The position numbers were made by a program, and so were the translations under genes. This document shows positions 51,454 to 60,895 of a stretch of 64,000 nucleotides of DNA, one piece after another. This DNA comes from Pseudescherichia sp031979925. Lineage in GTDB: Bacteria > Pseudomonadota > Gammaproteobacteria > Enterobacterales > Enterobacteriaceae. Within the stretch, counting starts at the first letter, position 1. Each line of letters starts with the position of its first letter. The notes under the pieces were generated by a model that was not told the DNA's origin, made no database searches, and saw only the letters and a program-made list of their open reading frames with translations. The stretch is taken from contig NZ_DALZFB010000009.1 of the NCBI RefSeq assembly GCF_031979925.1, positions 1-64,000 on the forward strand, in the 5' to 3' direction.

Positions 51454-52928
51454 TGCAGATCCTCAATCATCAGGCTGGCGGTGGCCTTCGCCGAGGCCAC
51501 CACGCCAGGAATACCCGCTCCAGGATGGGTGCCTGCGCCGACCAGGTAGAGGTTAGCGATATCGCTGTCGCGGTTATGTGGCCGGAACCAGGCGCTTTGG
51601 GTGAGCAGCGGCTCGATGGAGAAGGCCGAGCCTAAGTGCGCATCCAGGGTGTCATGGAAATCCGCCGGGGTAAAGATACGCTGGGTCACCAGCTGGCTAC
51701 GCAGGCCGGGCATGTAACGCTCTTCAAGATAGTCAAAGATGCGGTCGCGTAGCTTCGGTCCCTCCTGCGCCCAGTCCAGCGGCGCGTTGCCGAGATGCGG
51801 TACCGGGGCCAGCACGTAGAAGCTGGCGCAGCCGGGAGGGGCGAGCGAGGGATCGGTCACACAGGGCGAGTGCAGGTAGAGGGAGAAGTCATCCGCCAGC
51901 GCGCTGCCGGTAAAGATGTCGTCGATAAGCTCCCGGTAGCGCGGGCCGAAGCAGATGGTATGGTGCGCCAGCTGCGGATGGGGCTGGTTCAGACCGAAGT
52001 AGAGCACAAACAGCGAGTTGCTCATGCTCTTGCGCTCCAGCGCTGCCGCCCGCTTCTGCCCCACCGGATGGTGGCCGAGCAGCTTTTTATAGGTATTCAC
52101 CACGTCAGCGTTTGAGGCTACTGCATCGGCATCAAAGGTGCGGCCATCCGCCAGCCGCACCTGGCTCACGCGGTTATCGGTAACCATCAGCTCTTCAACT
52201 CGGGCATTCAGCGCTATCTCTCCGCCGAGATCGGTAAACAGCTTCACCATGCCGTTGACCAGTGCCCCGGTTCCGCCCTCGGGGAACCAGACGCCCCACT
52301 CCCGCTCAAGGGCATGGATCAGGGTATAGATGGACGAGGTGGTAAAGGGGTTGCCGCCCACCAGCAAGGAGTGGAAAGAGAAGGCCTGCCGCAGATGCTC
52401 ATCCTCAATAAAGCGCGAGACCGACTGGTAGACGCTCTGCCACGCCTGAAGCTTAAGCAGCTGCGGCCCGGCGCGCAGCATGTCGCGAAACGAGAGAAAC
52501 GGCACGCTGCCCAGCCGCAGATAGCCCTCCTGGAACACCGCCTGAGAGTAAGCCAGGAAGCGCCGGTAGCCTTCGACATCGCGGGCGTTAAACTGACTAA
52601 TCTGCGCCTCAAGCTCGGCGCTGTCGTTAGCGTAGTCCAGGGTTTTTCCGGACTCCCAGCAGAGCCGATAGAAGGGCTTCACCGGCAGCAGCCTGACATA
52701 ATCCTCCATCCGCCTGCCGGCCAGGGTAAACAGCGCCTCGAGCGCGGTGGGATCGGTGATCACCGTCGGCCCGGCATCAAAGGTAAAGCCCTCGTCATGC
52801 CAGACGTAGGCGCGACCGCCGGGCTTGTCCCGCTGCTCCAGCAGCACGGTTGGGATCCCTGCCGCCTGCAGGCGGATCGCCAGCGCCAGGCCACCAAAGC
52901 CTGCGCCAATCACAACGGTTTTCTTCAT
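51450..52928 (-). CDS. crtI: phytoene desaturase CrtI
   Basis: FAD-dependent four-step desaturase that makes lycopene from phytoene. The 492 residues equal other enterobacterial CrtI proteins. The N-terminal FAD motif is VVIGAGFGGLALAIRLQAAG (4-23); the C-terminal NLYLVGAGTHPGAGIPGV is the bacterial phytoene dehydrogenase signature. Coupled to crtY and crtB by 4-bp overlaps. Confidence 0.96.
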   Translation of the reverse strand: MKKTVVIGAGFGGLALAIRLQAAGIPTVLLEQRDKPGGRAYVWHDEGFTFDAGPTVITDPTALEALFTLAGRRMEDYVRLLPVKPFYRLCWESGKTLDYANDSAELEAQISQFNARDVEGYRRFLAYSQAVFQEGYLRLGSVPFLSFRDMLRAGPQLLKLQAWQSVYQSVSRFIEDEHLRQAFSFHSLLVGGNPFTTSSIYTLIHALEREWGVWFPEGGTGALVNGMVKLFTDLGGEIALNARVEELMVTDNRVSQVRLADGRTFDADAVASNADVVNTYKKLLGHHPVGQKRAAALERKSMSNSLFVLYFGLNQPHPQLAHHTICFGPRYRELIDDIFTGSALADDFSLYLHSPCVTDPSLAPPGCASFYVLAPVPHLGNAPLDWAQEGPKLRDRIFDYLEERYMPGLRSQLVTQRIFTPADFHDTLDAHLGSAFSIEPLLTQSAWFRPHNRDSDIANLYLVGAGTHPGAGIPGVVASAKATASLMIEDLQ

Positions 52929-54085
52929 CCTTTTTCTCGCCTGTCAGGGAAATGGTTCAGCGCCGCCCGCCAGGCCTCCCCCAGCGGAACCGGCGGCTTG
53001 CCCGTCAAAATGCGGGCCTTATCGAATAGAGAGAGCCGACCGGCGTAAAAGCGGCCTACGGTCGGCTCCGGCAGCCCGTAAAAGCGCTGCATTACCCGCC
53101 AGCGGTTCTCCTCGCGTCCCGCCAGAAAAAGCATCCGGTTTAGCAGGCGGAAAAATCCCTGCCTGCGCCAGTGGCGTTCGGCAAACTTTCGGGTGAGCTG
53201 ATAGAGCGGGACGCTGCCCAGACGCGGGCTGTCGGCGATCTCGTCGGCCAGAACGACCGCCAGCGGCAGCGAGTAGCCGGTGGTGGGGTGGAACAGCCCC
53301 GCCCGCATCCCCGAGCGCGGTACGCCCGCCCCATCGGCCCACAGCGCCTGAATGTCGCCCGCCAGGGTAATCGGCAGACAGCCGGACTCCTCGCGCTCAA
53401 GCTGAGCCAGCGACCACCCCTTGCTGTGAGCATAGTCGGTAATGGTCTGGCGCAGGGTATCGCTATCGAGCTGCGGGGCGTTGGCGTAGCGCGTGTCCTC
53501 GATCAGCAGCGTATCGGCGGAGAGCGGCAGGGTATAGACAAAGCGGTAGCCCTGCTGCTGCTCTACCGTGGCGTCCATCAGGATCGGTACGGTCAGGCCG
53601 TGGGGCTGGCTCAGCCGCCACTGTTGACCGAGAAAGAGCTGGTAGCCGGTCTGCATCGCCGGATTGGCAGTCACGCCGCGACCATCAATAACCGCCCCGG
53701 CAAGCAGCGCCTCGCCGCTGGCAAGACGCACGCTGTTGGGTAAGACCTCGCTCACCGTACAGCTACGCCAGATGTTCTCCCCCAGCGCCTGATGCAGGGC
53801 CTCGGCAAAGCTCTCTGACGTAATGGAGTAGTAGCCGCGCGCGAGGCGACGGCTGAGATGGGGAAACTGCACTTCATAGCCTGGCCAGGCGTGAGCCACC
53901 AGCGGAGCCAGCCAGGCGTGCTGTTCGGGGGTGAGATCGTCCTCGTGGAATGACCAGGTGTGGTTCCCGCCAACCTGATCCCCAGCCTCGATCAGCAGTA
54001 CGTTGAGCTGCGGGTAGCGCTGGCGCAGACGCCAGGCAATCAACCCGTTGGCCAGCCCGCCGCCGACTAAAATCAGATCCCTCAC
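52925..54085 (-). CDS. crtY: lycopene beta-cyclase CrtY
   Basis: Closes both ends of lycopene to beta-carotene. The 386 residues start with a dinucleotide-binding motif LILVGGGLANGLIAWRL, and IEDTRYAN and GMRAGLFHPTTGYSLP are typical CrtY regions. The redox-neutral reaction needs reduced FAD in this family. It overlaps crtX and crtI by 4 bp each. Confidence 0.95.
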   Translation of the reverse strand: MRDLILVGGGLANGLIAWRLRQRYPQLNVLLIEAGDQVGGNHTWSFHEDDLTPEQHAWLAPLVAHAWPGYEVQFPHLSRRLARGYYSITSESFAEALHQALGENIWRSCTVSEVLPNSVRLASGEALLAGAVIDGRGVTANPAMQTGYQLFLGQQWRLSQPHGLTVPILMDATVEQQQGYRFVYTLPLSADTLLIEDTRYANAPQLDSDTLRQTITDYAHSKGWSLAQLEREESGCLPITLAGDIQALWADGAGVPRSGMRAGLFHPTTGYSLPLAVVLADEIADSPRLGSVPLYQLTRKFAERHWRRQGFFRLLNRMLFLAGREENRWRVMQRFYGLPEPTVGRFYAGRLSLFDKARILTGKPPVPLGEAWRAALNHFPDRREKG

Positions 54086-55323
54086 GATACGCTTTTGCTC
54101 CCTGTCATGGCCTGTTCAATTAAGGTCGCCGCACGCAGAGTGCCTCCGGCGTCGTTAAGCTGCTGGCGGGCCGTCGCCAGACGTTGATGAAGGGTCTCGT
54201 CGTCCAGCAGCTGGGTAATCTCATCCGCCAGCGTCTGCTGCCTGGCGAAGCGTGACACCCGACGCCCTAATCCGTTAAAGACCAACCGGGCAGCCACGGC
54301 GGGCTGGTCGAAGGTTAGCGGTACGGCCAGCACCGGCGTAGCGGCAGCCAGCGCATCCAGCACGGTATTGAGACCGCCGTGGGTGATCACCAGATTTGCC
54401 TCAGCTATATAGCGCGGCTGATCGACAAAGCTGGCCACATCGGTAGCGCCGCAAGCGTAGAGCGAGTCGGCCTGGGCCTGGGTCAAACCATCGCAGTGGG
54501 CAATGGTCACCTCTGCCCCCACGCTGGCACAGGCCCGGGCGATTTTCCGGAACAGGCGTAGACGGTGCCCTTGCAGGGTTCCCAGCGAGGCGAAGATCCG
54601 CGGCGTGCTGCGCGGCGGGCGCTCTACCTGCGGCGGCGGCTGGTAACGCAGCGCCCCGACGTAGTGGAAACAGTCCGGCAGTGCCCGACGCGGGAAGTCG
54701 AGAAGTGGAACGGACTGGCTGATCTGCGCCAGCGGCGAGAGGCACTCGTCGAGACGCCTGCGCTCTGCCAGACCAAAGCGCTGACTGTGGCGCAGGATCG
54801 TCTGCCCGTGCGGGTACATCAGCGCATCGTAGATACGTTCGCTGACCTGAAAACGCCGCAGGGCTTTCTTATCCTCAGCGTAGTGAAACGGCATCACCGG
54901 CAGCGGTAGGCCCGGCTCGCGGTTGACCGGCAGCGCACAGGCGATAGAGATAAACGGCAGCCCCAGCGCCTCGGCGACCAGGCTTCCGGCAGGCTCCATC
55001 TCATCGACAATCAGCGCGTCCACCGCCAGCCGCTGCAGAATAGCAGGCAGCTGTCGGCAGAGCACATCGGTCAGGGATGACATGGCCGCGATCAGCCGCA
55101 GCAGGTTGCCGTTGCTCTGCTGCTGTACGCTGCGCTGGGCCTGTTGCACGCTGGCGGGAAGCGGATAGAACGTCACCCGCTCCGTTTCCTGCTCTGCCAG
55201 CGAGGCGACGTTTCCGGTAAGAAAGGTGATCCGGTGACCGCGCCGGGCCAGCTCCAGCGCCAGGGCATGCAGCGCCACCGCGTGACTGTAGAGCGGCGGT
55301 GCTACGATGGCAAAATGGCTCAT
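54082..55323 (-). CDS. crtX: zeaxanthin glucosyltransferase CrtX
   Basis: GT1-family transferase that adds glucose from UDP-glucose to zeaxanthin, giving the polar yellow zeaxanthin diglucoside. The 413 residues end with the nucleotide-sugar region FASLGTLQGHR and LVITHGGLNTVLDALA...PLTFDQPAVAARL, close to the plant PSPG layout. Its presence predicts a membrane pigment of the Pantoea/Cronobacter type. Confidence 0.95.
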   Translation of the reverse strand: MSHFAIVAPPLYSHAVALHALALELARRGHRITFLTGNVASLAEQETERVTFYPLPASVQQAQRSVQQQSNGNLLRLIAAMSSLTDVLCRQLPAILQRLAVDALIVDEMEPAGSLVAEALGLPFISIACALPVNREPGLPLPVMPFHYAEDKKALRRFQVSERIYDALMYPHGQTILRHSQRFGLAERRRLDECLSPLAQISQSVPLLDFPRRALPDCFHYVGALRYQPPPQVERPPRSTPRIFASLGTLQGHRLRLFRKIARACASVGAEVTIAHCDGLTQAQADSLYACGATDVASFVDQPRYIAEANLVITHGGLNTVLDALAAATPVLAVPLTFDQPAVAARLVFNGLGRRVSRFARQQTLADEITQLLDDETLHQRLATARQQLNDAGGTLRAATLIEQAMTGSKSVS

Positions 55324-56363
55324 GGCGCATCCCGCAAATAGCGGATATCTGCCTGCTTCAGATCGTAGAGGCTGCTGCTGCCGGTGCAGAAGCAGGCGAC
55401 CCGCAGCTGTTCAATAATGACGTTGAAGTGATCGATCACCTTCTCCGTAGAGATGCCCGCGCAGCCGAGCACGGCGGCGGCCTGCCCCACCATGCAGGCC
55501 CCGAGCCGCAGCGCTTTCGCCGCGTCGACGCCGTTTTTAATGCCGCCGGAAGCAATAAGAGGTACCTGCGGCCAGGCATCAGCGATCTCAACCAGCGCTT
55601 CAGCGGTGGGGATCCCCCAGTCGGCAAAGACGTTGGCTACGCTGCGCTGCTGCTCGGTCGCCGCCCGCTCGCCCTCGACGGCAGCCCAGCTGGTTCCGCC
55701 CGCGCCGGCCACGTCAATCACGGCAACGCCGACATCCACCAGCTGCCCGGCTACCATGCGGGAGATCCCCGCTCCCACCTCTTTCACCACCAGCGGAACG
55801 GGCAGTTCACGGACCAGGGTTTCGATAGCCGCCAGCCGTCCGCGCCAGTCGCGATCGCCGCCGGGCTGTAGCGCCTCCTGCAGCGGGTTGAGGTGCACAA
55901 TCAGGGCATCCGCCTCAATCATCTCCACGGCGCGGCGGGCGTAGTCGAGACCTTTCCGGCCCGTCAGCTGTGCCGCGCCAAGGTTCGCCAGCAGCGGCAC
56001 GTCCGGGGCCAGCTGACGCAGGGTTTTATCCAGCCCAAGTCCGGCGTCGCTCTCAATGGCGACGCGCTGGGAGCCAACCCCCATCGCAATCTTCAGCGCC
56101 TGCGCTGCCTCAGCAAGGTGACGGTTAATATGGCGTGAGCGCTCAACGCCGCCGGTCATCGAGCTGATCAGCAGCGGGGCCTGTAACTGACGGTTGAGAA
56201 AGGTAGTTTCCAGCGTGATGTCGTTAAAATCCAGCTCCGGCAGGGCGCAATGGGTAAAGCGCCAGCGTTCAAAGCCTGCGCTGGCCTGGGTTACGGCGCG
56301 ACGGGGGTCGAGGACGATATCCAGATGATCGTTTTTACGCTGAACAAGGCGCTCGTCCTTCAT
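55320..56363 (-). CDS. fni: type 2 isopentenyl-diphosphate delta-isomerase
   Basis: FMN- and NADPH-dependent isomerase of IPP and DMAPP, 347 residues. The family start RKNDHLDIVLDP is present, with LISSMTGG, GVGSQRVAIE, VKEVGAGIS and GTSWAAVE, and SGGIKNGVDAAKALRLGA for phosphate binding. This enzyme is unrelated to E. coli Idi and lies between crtE and crtX, the arrangement that marks this cluster subtype. It balances precursors for CrtE. Confidence 0.95.
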   Translation of the reverse strand: MKDERLVQRKNDHLDIVLDPRRAVTQASAGFERWRFTHCALPELDFNDITLETTFLNRQLQAPLLISSMTGGVERSRHINRHLAEAAQALKIAMGVGSQRVAIESDAGLGLDKTLRQLAPDVPLLANLGAAQLTGRKGLDYARRAVEMIEADALIVHLNPLQEALQPGGDRDWRGRLAAIETLVRELPVPLVVKEVGAGISRMVAGQLVDVGVAVIDVAGAGGTSWAAVEGERAATEQQRSVANVFADWGIPTAEALVEIADAWPQVPLIASGGIKNGVDAAKALRLGACMVGQAAAVLGCAGISTEKVIDHFNVIIEQLRVACFCTGSSSLYDLKQADIRYLRDAP

Positions 56364-56423
56364 TCATTACTACTCCTGTAATGTGGTTCCATAGTTGAGT
56401 GCGGCTTGAACCGAAGGGCGGTA

Positions 56424-57347
56424 TCAGGCGATTTTCATGACCGGTGACCAGTCGGCAAGGTGATGACCAAGCCACAGATGCATAAACTGTCGGATGGCCC
56501 CGCCCTGCGGACAGGCAAAGGTGAGGTGTCTGTCGGCGGAATCAATATGCTCGCGTAGCTTTTGCCGGGCCGCGTCCGCGCCCAGCCGGTTCACCAGCGT
56601 CGATTTTCCCGCGTCCTTGTTGCGATCTTTACCCGTTGCCGGATGGTCGTCACGCAGATCGTCCAGCAGCTGGAAGGCCTGGCCGAAATCGAGAGCGAAG
56701 GCGTGCAGCGTCTGCCGCGTGCTCTCAGGCGACGCAGCGGCGATGGCGACGATCTGTAGCATCGCGCTAAACAGAATACCGGTTTTCAGGTGGTTGGTGC
56801 TGAGGATGGCATCAGGGGTACGGTCCAGATCAGCATCGTTAAGATCGCGAAACTGTCCCAGCACCAGGCCCTGCACGCCGACGGCAGCAGAAAGCTCGTT
56901 GACCGCCTGGGCGCGCCTCTCCCCCGGCAGATCGCCGGTGGCGGCGATCAGGCCAAAGGCTTTGGAGAGCAGCCCAACGGAGGCGAGGATAGCCACGCTC
57001 TCGCCAAATTTTTTGTGGGTGGTAGGCTGACCACGACGCAGCTCGGCGTTATCCATGCAGGGCATATCGTCGAGCATCAGCGACGCGGTATGGGTTAATT
57101 CAACGGCACAGGCGAGATCGAGTAGCGTGGACATACTGCCCTGATAGCGCAGATCGCGGGCGGCCAGCAGCATCAGCAGCGGACGGATCCGTTTGCCCGG
57201 CGCCAGGACACCTTCGCGCATCGCAAGGCTGACGACATCCTGGCTGTCGGTTTGAGATAACAGGCCAGCCAGGTGCTCATCAATGGATTGTCTCATTACT
57301 TCTATTTCGCGATGGGGCGAAACGATCGCTTTACTGCCACTCACCAT
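56424..57347 (-). CDS. crtE: geranylgeranyl diphosphate synthase CrtE
   Basis: Prenyltransferase that makes the C20 precursor GGPP. First aspartate-rich motif DDMPCMD, second DDLRDD, and the GKRIRPLLMLLAA region are all present. I chose the ATG at 57347 (MVSGSKAIVSPHRE, 307 residues), which matches relatives; an in-frame GTG at 57383 would add 12 residues, and neither start has a strong ribosome-binding site. It heads the minus-strand operon; a 60-bp gap separates it from fni, while all later genes overlap. Confidence 0.93.
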   Translation of the reverse strand: MVSGSKAIVSPHREIEVMRQSIDEHLAGLLSQTDSQDVVSLAMREGVLAPGKRIRPLLMLLAARDLRYQGSMSTLLDLACAVELTHTASLMLDDMPCMDNAELRRGQPTTHKKFGESVAILASVGLLSKAFGLIAATGDLPGERRAQAVNELSAAVGVQGLVLGQFRDLNDADLDRTPDAILSTNHLKTGILFSAMLQIVAIAAASPESTRQTLHAFALDFGQAFQLLDDLRDDHPATGKDRNKDAGKSTLVNRLGADAARQKLREHIDSADRHLTFACPQGGAIRQFMHLWLGHHLADWSPVMKIA

Positions 57348-57462
57348 TGCAAGGTTACCCGCTGTATTGTCTTGTAGTGTCACTTAACCGTAGACCGCGC
57401 GGATAGCTCTCGCCAGGTTCTGAAGTAGTTTTACATTGATCGGAGTAAGAGACGCGCTCTCT

Positions 57463-58212
57463 TTAGATCTGCGCCATACCGCCATCAACAAACAGCTCCG
57501 CGCCGTTGATAAAGCTGGCCGCATCAGAGCCGAGAAACGCCACCACTTTACCAATCTCCTCCGGCTCGCCCAGGCGACCCAGCGGCACCTGTGCGGCGAG
57601 GGCATCAAACAGCCCCTGGCGATGCTCATCCGGCACCAGATCGCCGAGACCAGGCGTACGAACCGGGCCAGGGCTGACCACGTTGACACGAATGCCACGA
57701 TCTTTCAGATCCAGCGCCCACGAGCGCGCAAAGTTGCGCACCGCAGCCTTGCTGGCGCTATAGACGCTGAAGCTGGCGGTACCCTTAACTGAGGTGGTCG
57801 ATCCGGTTAAAATGATCGATGCGCCATCGACCAGCAGCGGCAGCGCTTTCTGCACCGTGAACACCATGCCACGCACGTTCGTGCCAAAGATACGGTCAAA
57901 ATGCTCTTCGCTAATGGCCCCCAGCGGCTGCATATCGCCGCCCCCGGCGTTGGCAAACAGAATGTCCAGCCGTCCGGCCTGTTTAGCTATCTGGGCATAG
58001 ACCGCGTCCAGTTCCGCCAGCTTAGAGGCATCGGCGCGAATGCCGGTTGCCGCCGCGCCGATGGCATCCACCGCCGCGTCCAGCTCAGCCTGGCGACGCC
58101 CGGTAATAAATACCTGCGCCCCCTGAGCCGCCAGCACCTGTGCCGTTGCCAGACCAATGCCGCTTGTACCACCAGTGACCAGCGCAATTTTACCGTCGAG
58201 TTGTTTGTTCAT
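57463..58212 (-). CDS. SDR family oxidoreductase
   Basis: Classical short-chain dehydrogenase of 249 residues. The cofactor motif is VTGGTSGIGLA (about 13-23), with TGRR after strand 2 (suggesting NADP preference), FANAGGG, and the catalytic Ser-Tyr-Lys set with YSASKAAV. The ATG at 58212 has AAGGA upstream. Its substrate is unknown. It ends 115 bp before crtE on the same strand but is probably a separate unit, since genes of this type are common and carotenoid synthesis does not need one. Confidence 0.85.
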   Translation of the reverse strand: MNKQLDGKIALVTGGTSGIGLATAQVLAAQGAQVFITGRRQAELDAAVDAIGAAATGIRADASKLAELDAVYAQIAKQAGRLDILFANAGGGDMQPLGAISEEHFDRIFGTNVRGMVFTVQKALPLLVDGASIILTGSTTSVKGTASFSVYSASKAAVRNFARSWALDLKDRGIRVNVVSPGPVRTPGLGDLVPDEHRQGLFDALAAQVPLGRLGEPEEIGKVVAFLGSDAASFINGAELFVDGGMAQI

Positions 58213-58334
58213 CTTATTGTTCCTTACTGTGTAGTCGTGAGTATCGGGATTGCCCGTCACCGCATCGTCAGGGCATGGATGAACTCTACTGCGCAATTGA
58301 TTAGTGAAAAATAGTGGAAAATAGAAAGGACTAT

Positions 58335-59105
58335 TTATGGCTGTGGATAATCACCGGAGAGGATGGGCGCATAGTCCTGCCGCGAGACGTCGCTAAAGCC
58401 GCTGATAAACAGCGCTGCACAAAGGGTGCGATACGTCGGGTCGCTGACCAACTGGCGCAGCGCGTCCCGCAGCAGCGCGATGCGTGACGGCGGGGTGTTT
58501 CTGGCGGTAATCAACGGCAGTCCGGGCGCGGCGGGGCTTGCCCCGATAACGGCAAGCTCAGAGATTAACTGTGGCGCATGGCGCTGAAGTAGAGCGAAGG
58601 TAACGCAGTCGATGGCCGCAATGTCCGCCCTGCCCTCGCCGATTTCAACCAGCGACTGGCGGTGGCTGCCGCTGAAGATAACGTCATTAAAGAAGTTTCC
58701 AGACTGTGCCAGCGGCGCGACCATCTGCATAAACACGTTGTAGCCTGACTGGGAGTCGGGTGCGTTGCAGACCGCGCGGCTGCCACGAAAATCCGCCAGC
58801 GTTTTATGCCTGTCGCTCTGCCGCACCACCAGCAGGCTGCGGTAGCGAATGCCTTCGCAACCCGGAGCCGAATAGTGAAAGCAGCCCACCGTCTGCACCT
58901 CCGTTAGCCGCGTAACCAGCGGATAGCCGCAGGCCTGGCTCAGCAGAAGATCGTCGCTCTGCCAGTGGGTCAGCAGATCCTCCTGCGGCCAGACCGGCGT
59001 GACGGCAACGCCCCTTGCCGCCAGCAGATCCTGCACAGCCTGGATCAGCGCCTCGCTATCCGGGCGGTAGAGATCATACATTGGAAACGCAATCTTACTG
59101 CTCAT
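58335..59105 (-). CDS. PhnD/PtxB-like substrate-binding protein without signal peptide
   Basis: The 256 residues fit the phosphate/phosphite/phosphonate ABC-type binding fold: DLYRPDSEALIQAVQDLL, LLLSQACGYPLV, LADFRGSRAVCNAPDSQSGYNVF, and GRADIAAIDCVTFALL. There is no signal peptide and no transporter gene nearby, so the usual uptake role is doubtful; it may be a cytoplasmic sensor or partner. It overlaps the desaturase-like gene by 11 bp, which indicates a translational and probably functional link. Confidence 0.75.
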   Translation of the reverse strand: MSSKIAFPMYDLYRPDSEALIQAVQDLLAARGVAVTPVWPQEDLLTHWQSDDLLLSQACGYPLVTRLTEVQTVGCFHYSAPGCEGIRYRSLLVVRQSDRHKTLADFRGSRAVCNAPDSQSGYNVFMQMVAPLAQSGNFFNDVIFSGSHRQSLVEIGEGRADIAAIDCVTFALLQRHAPQLISELAVIGASPAAPGLPLITARNTPPSRIALLRDALRQLVSDPTYRTLCAALFISGFSDVSRQDYAPILSGDYPQP

Positions 59106-60069
59106 TACCGTTCACCTTGTTAAAGCCGGGATGGGCATTAACGTTCACCGAGCGCCATAGAAAGTGCCGCAGCCACTCGCCATAGCCCCGCACCAGAAAG
59201 CCGCCGTTGCGCTGCTGATAGCTCGCCCGATCCCGCAGGTAGAGTTTGCGTAATGCATACCAGGGCACGCCCGGCAGATCGTGATGCACAGAATGGTAGT
59301 TCAGATTAAGGAACAGTACCCGCCACGGCAGCGAGGCCTCGTTGATCACCGAGCGGGCAAGCGGATCGTTATCCGCCCGATGCTCCAGAAAGGAGCGCAC
59401 CTTGGTCAGGGCCAGCGCCGGATAGCTGACCGCCAGCACAAAATAGAGGATCGAAAACTCGCAGCGCAGCAGCCAGGCAAAGGTCACGGCCAGCAGAACA
59501 CCGTGCACGATCCACATCGCTATTGCCCGACGCTCCAAACGGAGAAATGATGTCACCATGCCAGCCAGTAGCTGGGCGATATCCAGCGCCGGAGCCAGCA
59601 GCAGGCGACCGGGAAAGGTGTTGCGCAGGGTAATAACTTTTCGCTGCCAGGGCGCATAGCGCCGCCAGCGCCACTCGGGAATGTAGTAGGACTCGGGATC
59701 GTCCTCCGGCTGCGTGAGCAGATGGGTACGGTGATGCGCCAGATGTGCATCCCGATAGAGACCGTACGGGTACCAGACCGCCAGCGGCATCAGCCCCAGC
59801 AGCTGGTTTACCCGCGGATAGCGCGTTGGGTGGCCGTGGATCAGTTCATGCTGGAGCGACATGTACCAGGTGGTAAACCAGATCAGCAGCAGCGTAGCGG
59901 GCAGCAGCCCCAGCGTCTGCCAGAACGCCAGCGTCGTAAACCAGCCGCCGTAGATTACCGCGATCAAAATCCAGGTTGGCAGCTCGCAGCGCCACAGCCA
60001 GGAGCGGGCGCGCTGTCGAACCCAGTCGCGCTGCTCTTCATGCAGCCAGCCAGCGGTGCTTTTTGCCAT
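59095..60069 (-). CDS. membrane fatty-acid desaturase-like protein
   Basis: Integral membrane di-iron protein of 324 residues. The three histidine boxes are HELIHGH (74-80), HLAHHRTH (109-116) and HSVHH (259-263), with an extra FLEHRA at about 230. Four or more hydrophobic segments surround them. The family includes acyl desaturases, hydroxylases and alkene-forming UndB-like enzymes; which one this is cannot be told from the motifs. It lies close to the carotenoid cluster but is not part of its operon. Its stop overlaps the start of the PhnD-like gene. Confidence 0.8.
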   Translation of the reverse strand: MAKSTAGWLHEEQRDWVRQRARSWLWRCELPTWILIAVIYGGWFTTLAFWQTLGLLPATLLLIWFTTWYMSLQHELIHGHPTRYPRVNQLLGLMPLAVWYPYGLYRDAHLAHHRTHLLTQPEDDPESYYIPEWRWRRYAPWQRKVITLRNTFPGRLLLAPALDIAQLLAGMVTSFLRLERRAIAMWIVHGVLLAVTFAWLLRCEFSILYFVLAVSYPALALTKVRSFLEHRADNDPLARSVINEASLPWRVLFLNLNYHSVHHDLPGVPWYALRKLYLRDRASYQQRNGGFLVRGYGEWLRHFLWRSVNVNAHPGFNKVNGNEQ

Positions 60070-60208
60070 CTTCTCCCACCTTTTACCCCGATGTCAGACG
60101 GGCAAACGATGTGAGAAAACGGCGGTAATGACAAAGAATTTAAATGGCTTAGCTTTTGCGAAGCGCGGCAATGGCAGCGCTAATCGCAGCAAGTTATTTA
60201 AATCCCTT

Positions 60209-60850
60209 TTACCAGCTTAAAGAGAGATAATCGTCTTTAAATGCAACCTGAATGTTCGTGTAATCAGTCAGCTGCATGGATGCCTCATTCAGCAAACCGT
60301 GATGGCCTGACCCTACAACAACAACACGCATGCCCGCAGCAACCGCAGAGTGAATTCCTGAAGCGGCATCCTCAAAAACAAGACAGTCGCCAGGCTGCAC
60401 ACCTAACGTAATAGCTGCTTGTAAATAAGGTTCCGGATCCGGTTTTCCGTGAGTCACATCTTCAGCAGTAATCATCACATCAGGCACTGGAATGTCCGCA
60501 CTCGTTATGCTGCGCATAGAGACTTCTCTTGCTCCAGAGGTCACGATGGCAAGACGATCTCCAGGAAGCTTTTTCATAAACTCTATAGCGCCTGGGATAG
60601 GTTTAACATAGCTCAACGCATTTATCGCTCGTTTTTTTATCTCATCAATACACTCCTGATTAAAAAAATAAGGAGATATGAGTTTTAACGTTTCCTCTAT
60701 CGTTCTGCCGTGGATGATGGATTTTATATATTCAGGATCAACGTGATTAACATTAGCCCAAGAGGCCCAAAGGTTTTCAATGCATACACCAGAATCTACC
60801 AGCGTTCCGTCAAGGTCAAAAAGAATAGCTTTACACTCAATGGTTATCAT
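60209..60850 (-). CDS. HAD-superfamily phosphatase, sugar-phosphatase (HxpA/GPP-like) type
   Basis: HAD subfamily IA phosphatase of 213 residues, most like E. coli YfbT/HxpA and yeast GPP/DOG enzymes that act on small sugar phosphates. Motif I is FDLDGTLVDS (nucleophile D12, D14), motif II VTSGA (104-106), motif III K136 in HGKPDPEPY and motif IV VFEDAASG (E160, D161). A helical cap domain with the IIHGRT motif lies between. AAGGAAAG precedes the ATG. It is the last gene of the ThiS-ThiF-ThiG-like operon, 45 bp after the ThiG-like gene, and shares its AT-rich base use. Confidence 0.85.
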   Translation of the reverse strand: MITIECKAILFDLDGTLVDSGVCIENLWASWANVNHVDPEYIKSIIHGRTIEETLKLISPYFFNQECIDEIKKRAINALSYVKPIPGAIEFMKKLPGDRLAIVTSGAREVSMRSITSADIPVPDVMITAEDVTHGKPDPEPYLQAAITLGVQPGDCLVFEDAASGIHSAVAAGMRVVVVGSGHHGLLNEASMQLTDYTNIQVAFKDDYLSLSW

Positions 60851-60895
60851 AATCTTTCCTTATAAAATGAAGCGTAACAGCATTGAGCCACTTTA

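Noticed and set aside
57384..57698. Separate minus-strand gene between crtE and the SDR gene
   Set aside because: It overlaps the SDR coding region in another frame and has no domain; the SDR frame carries all family motifs.
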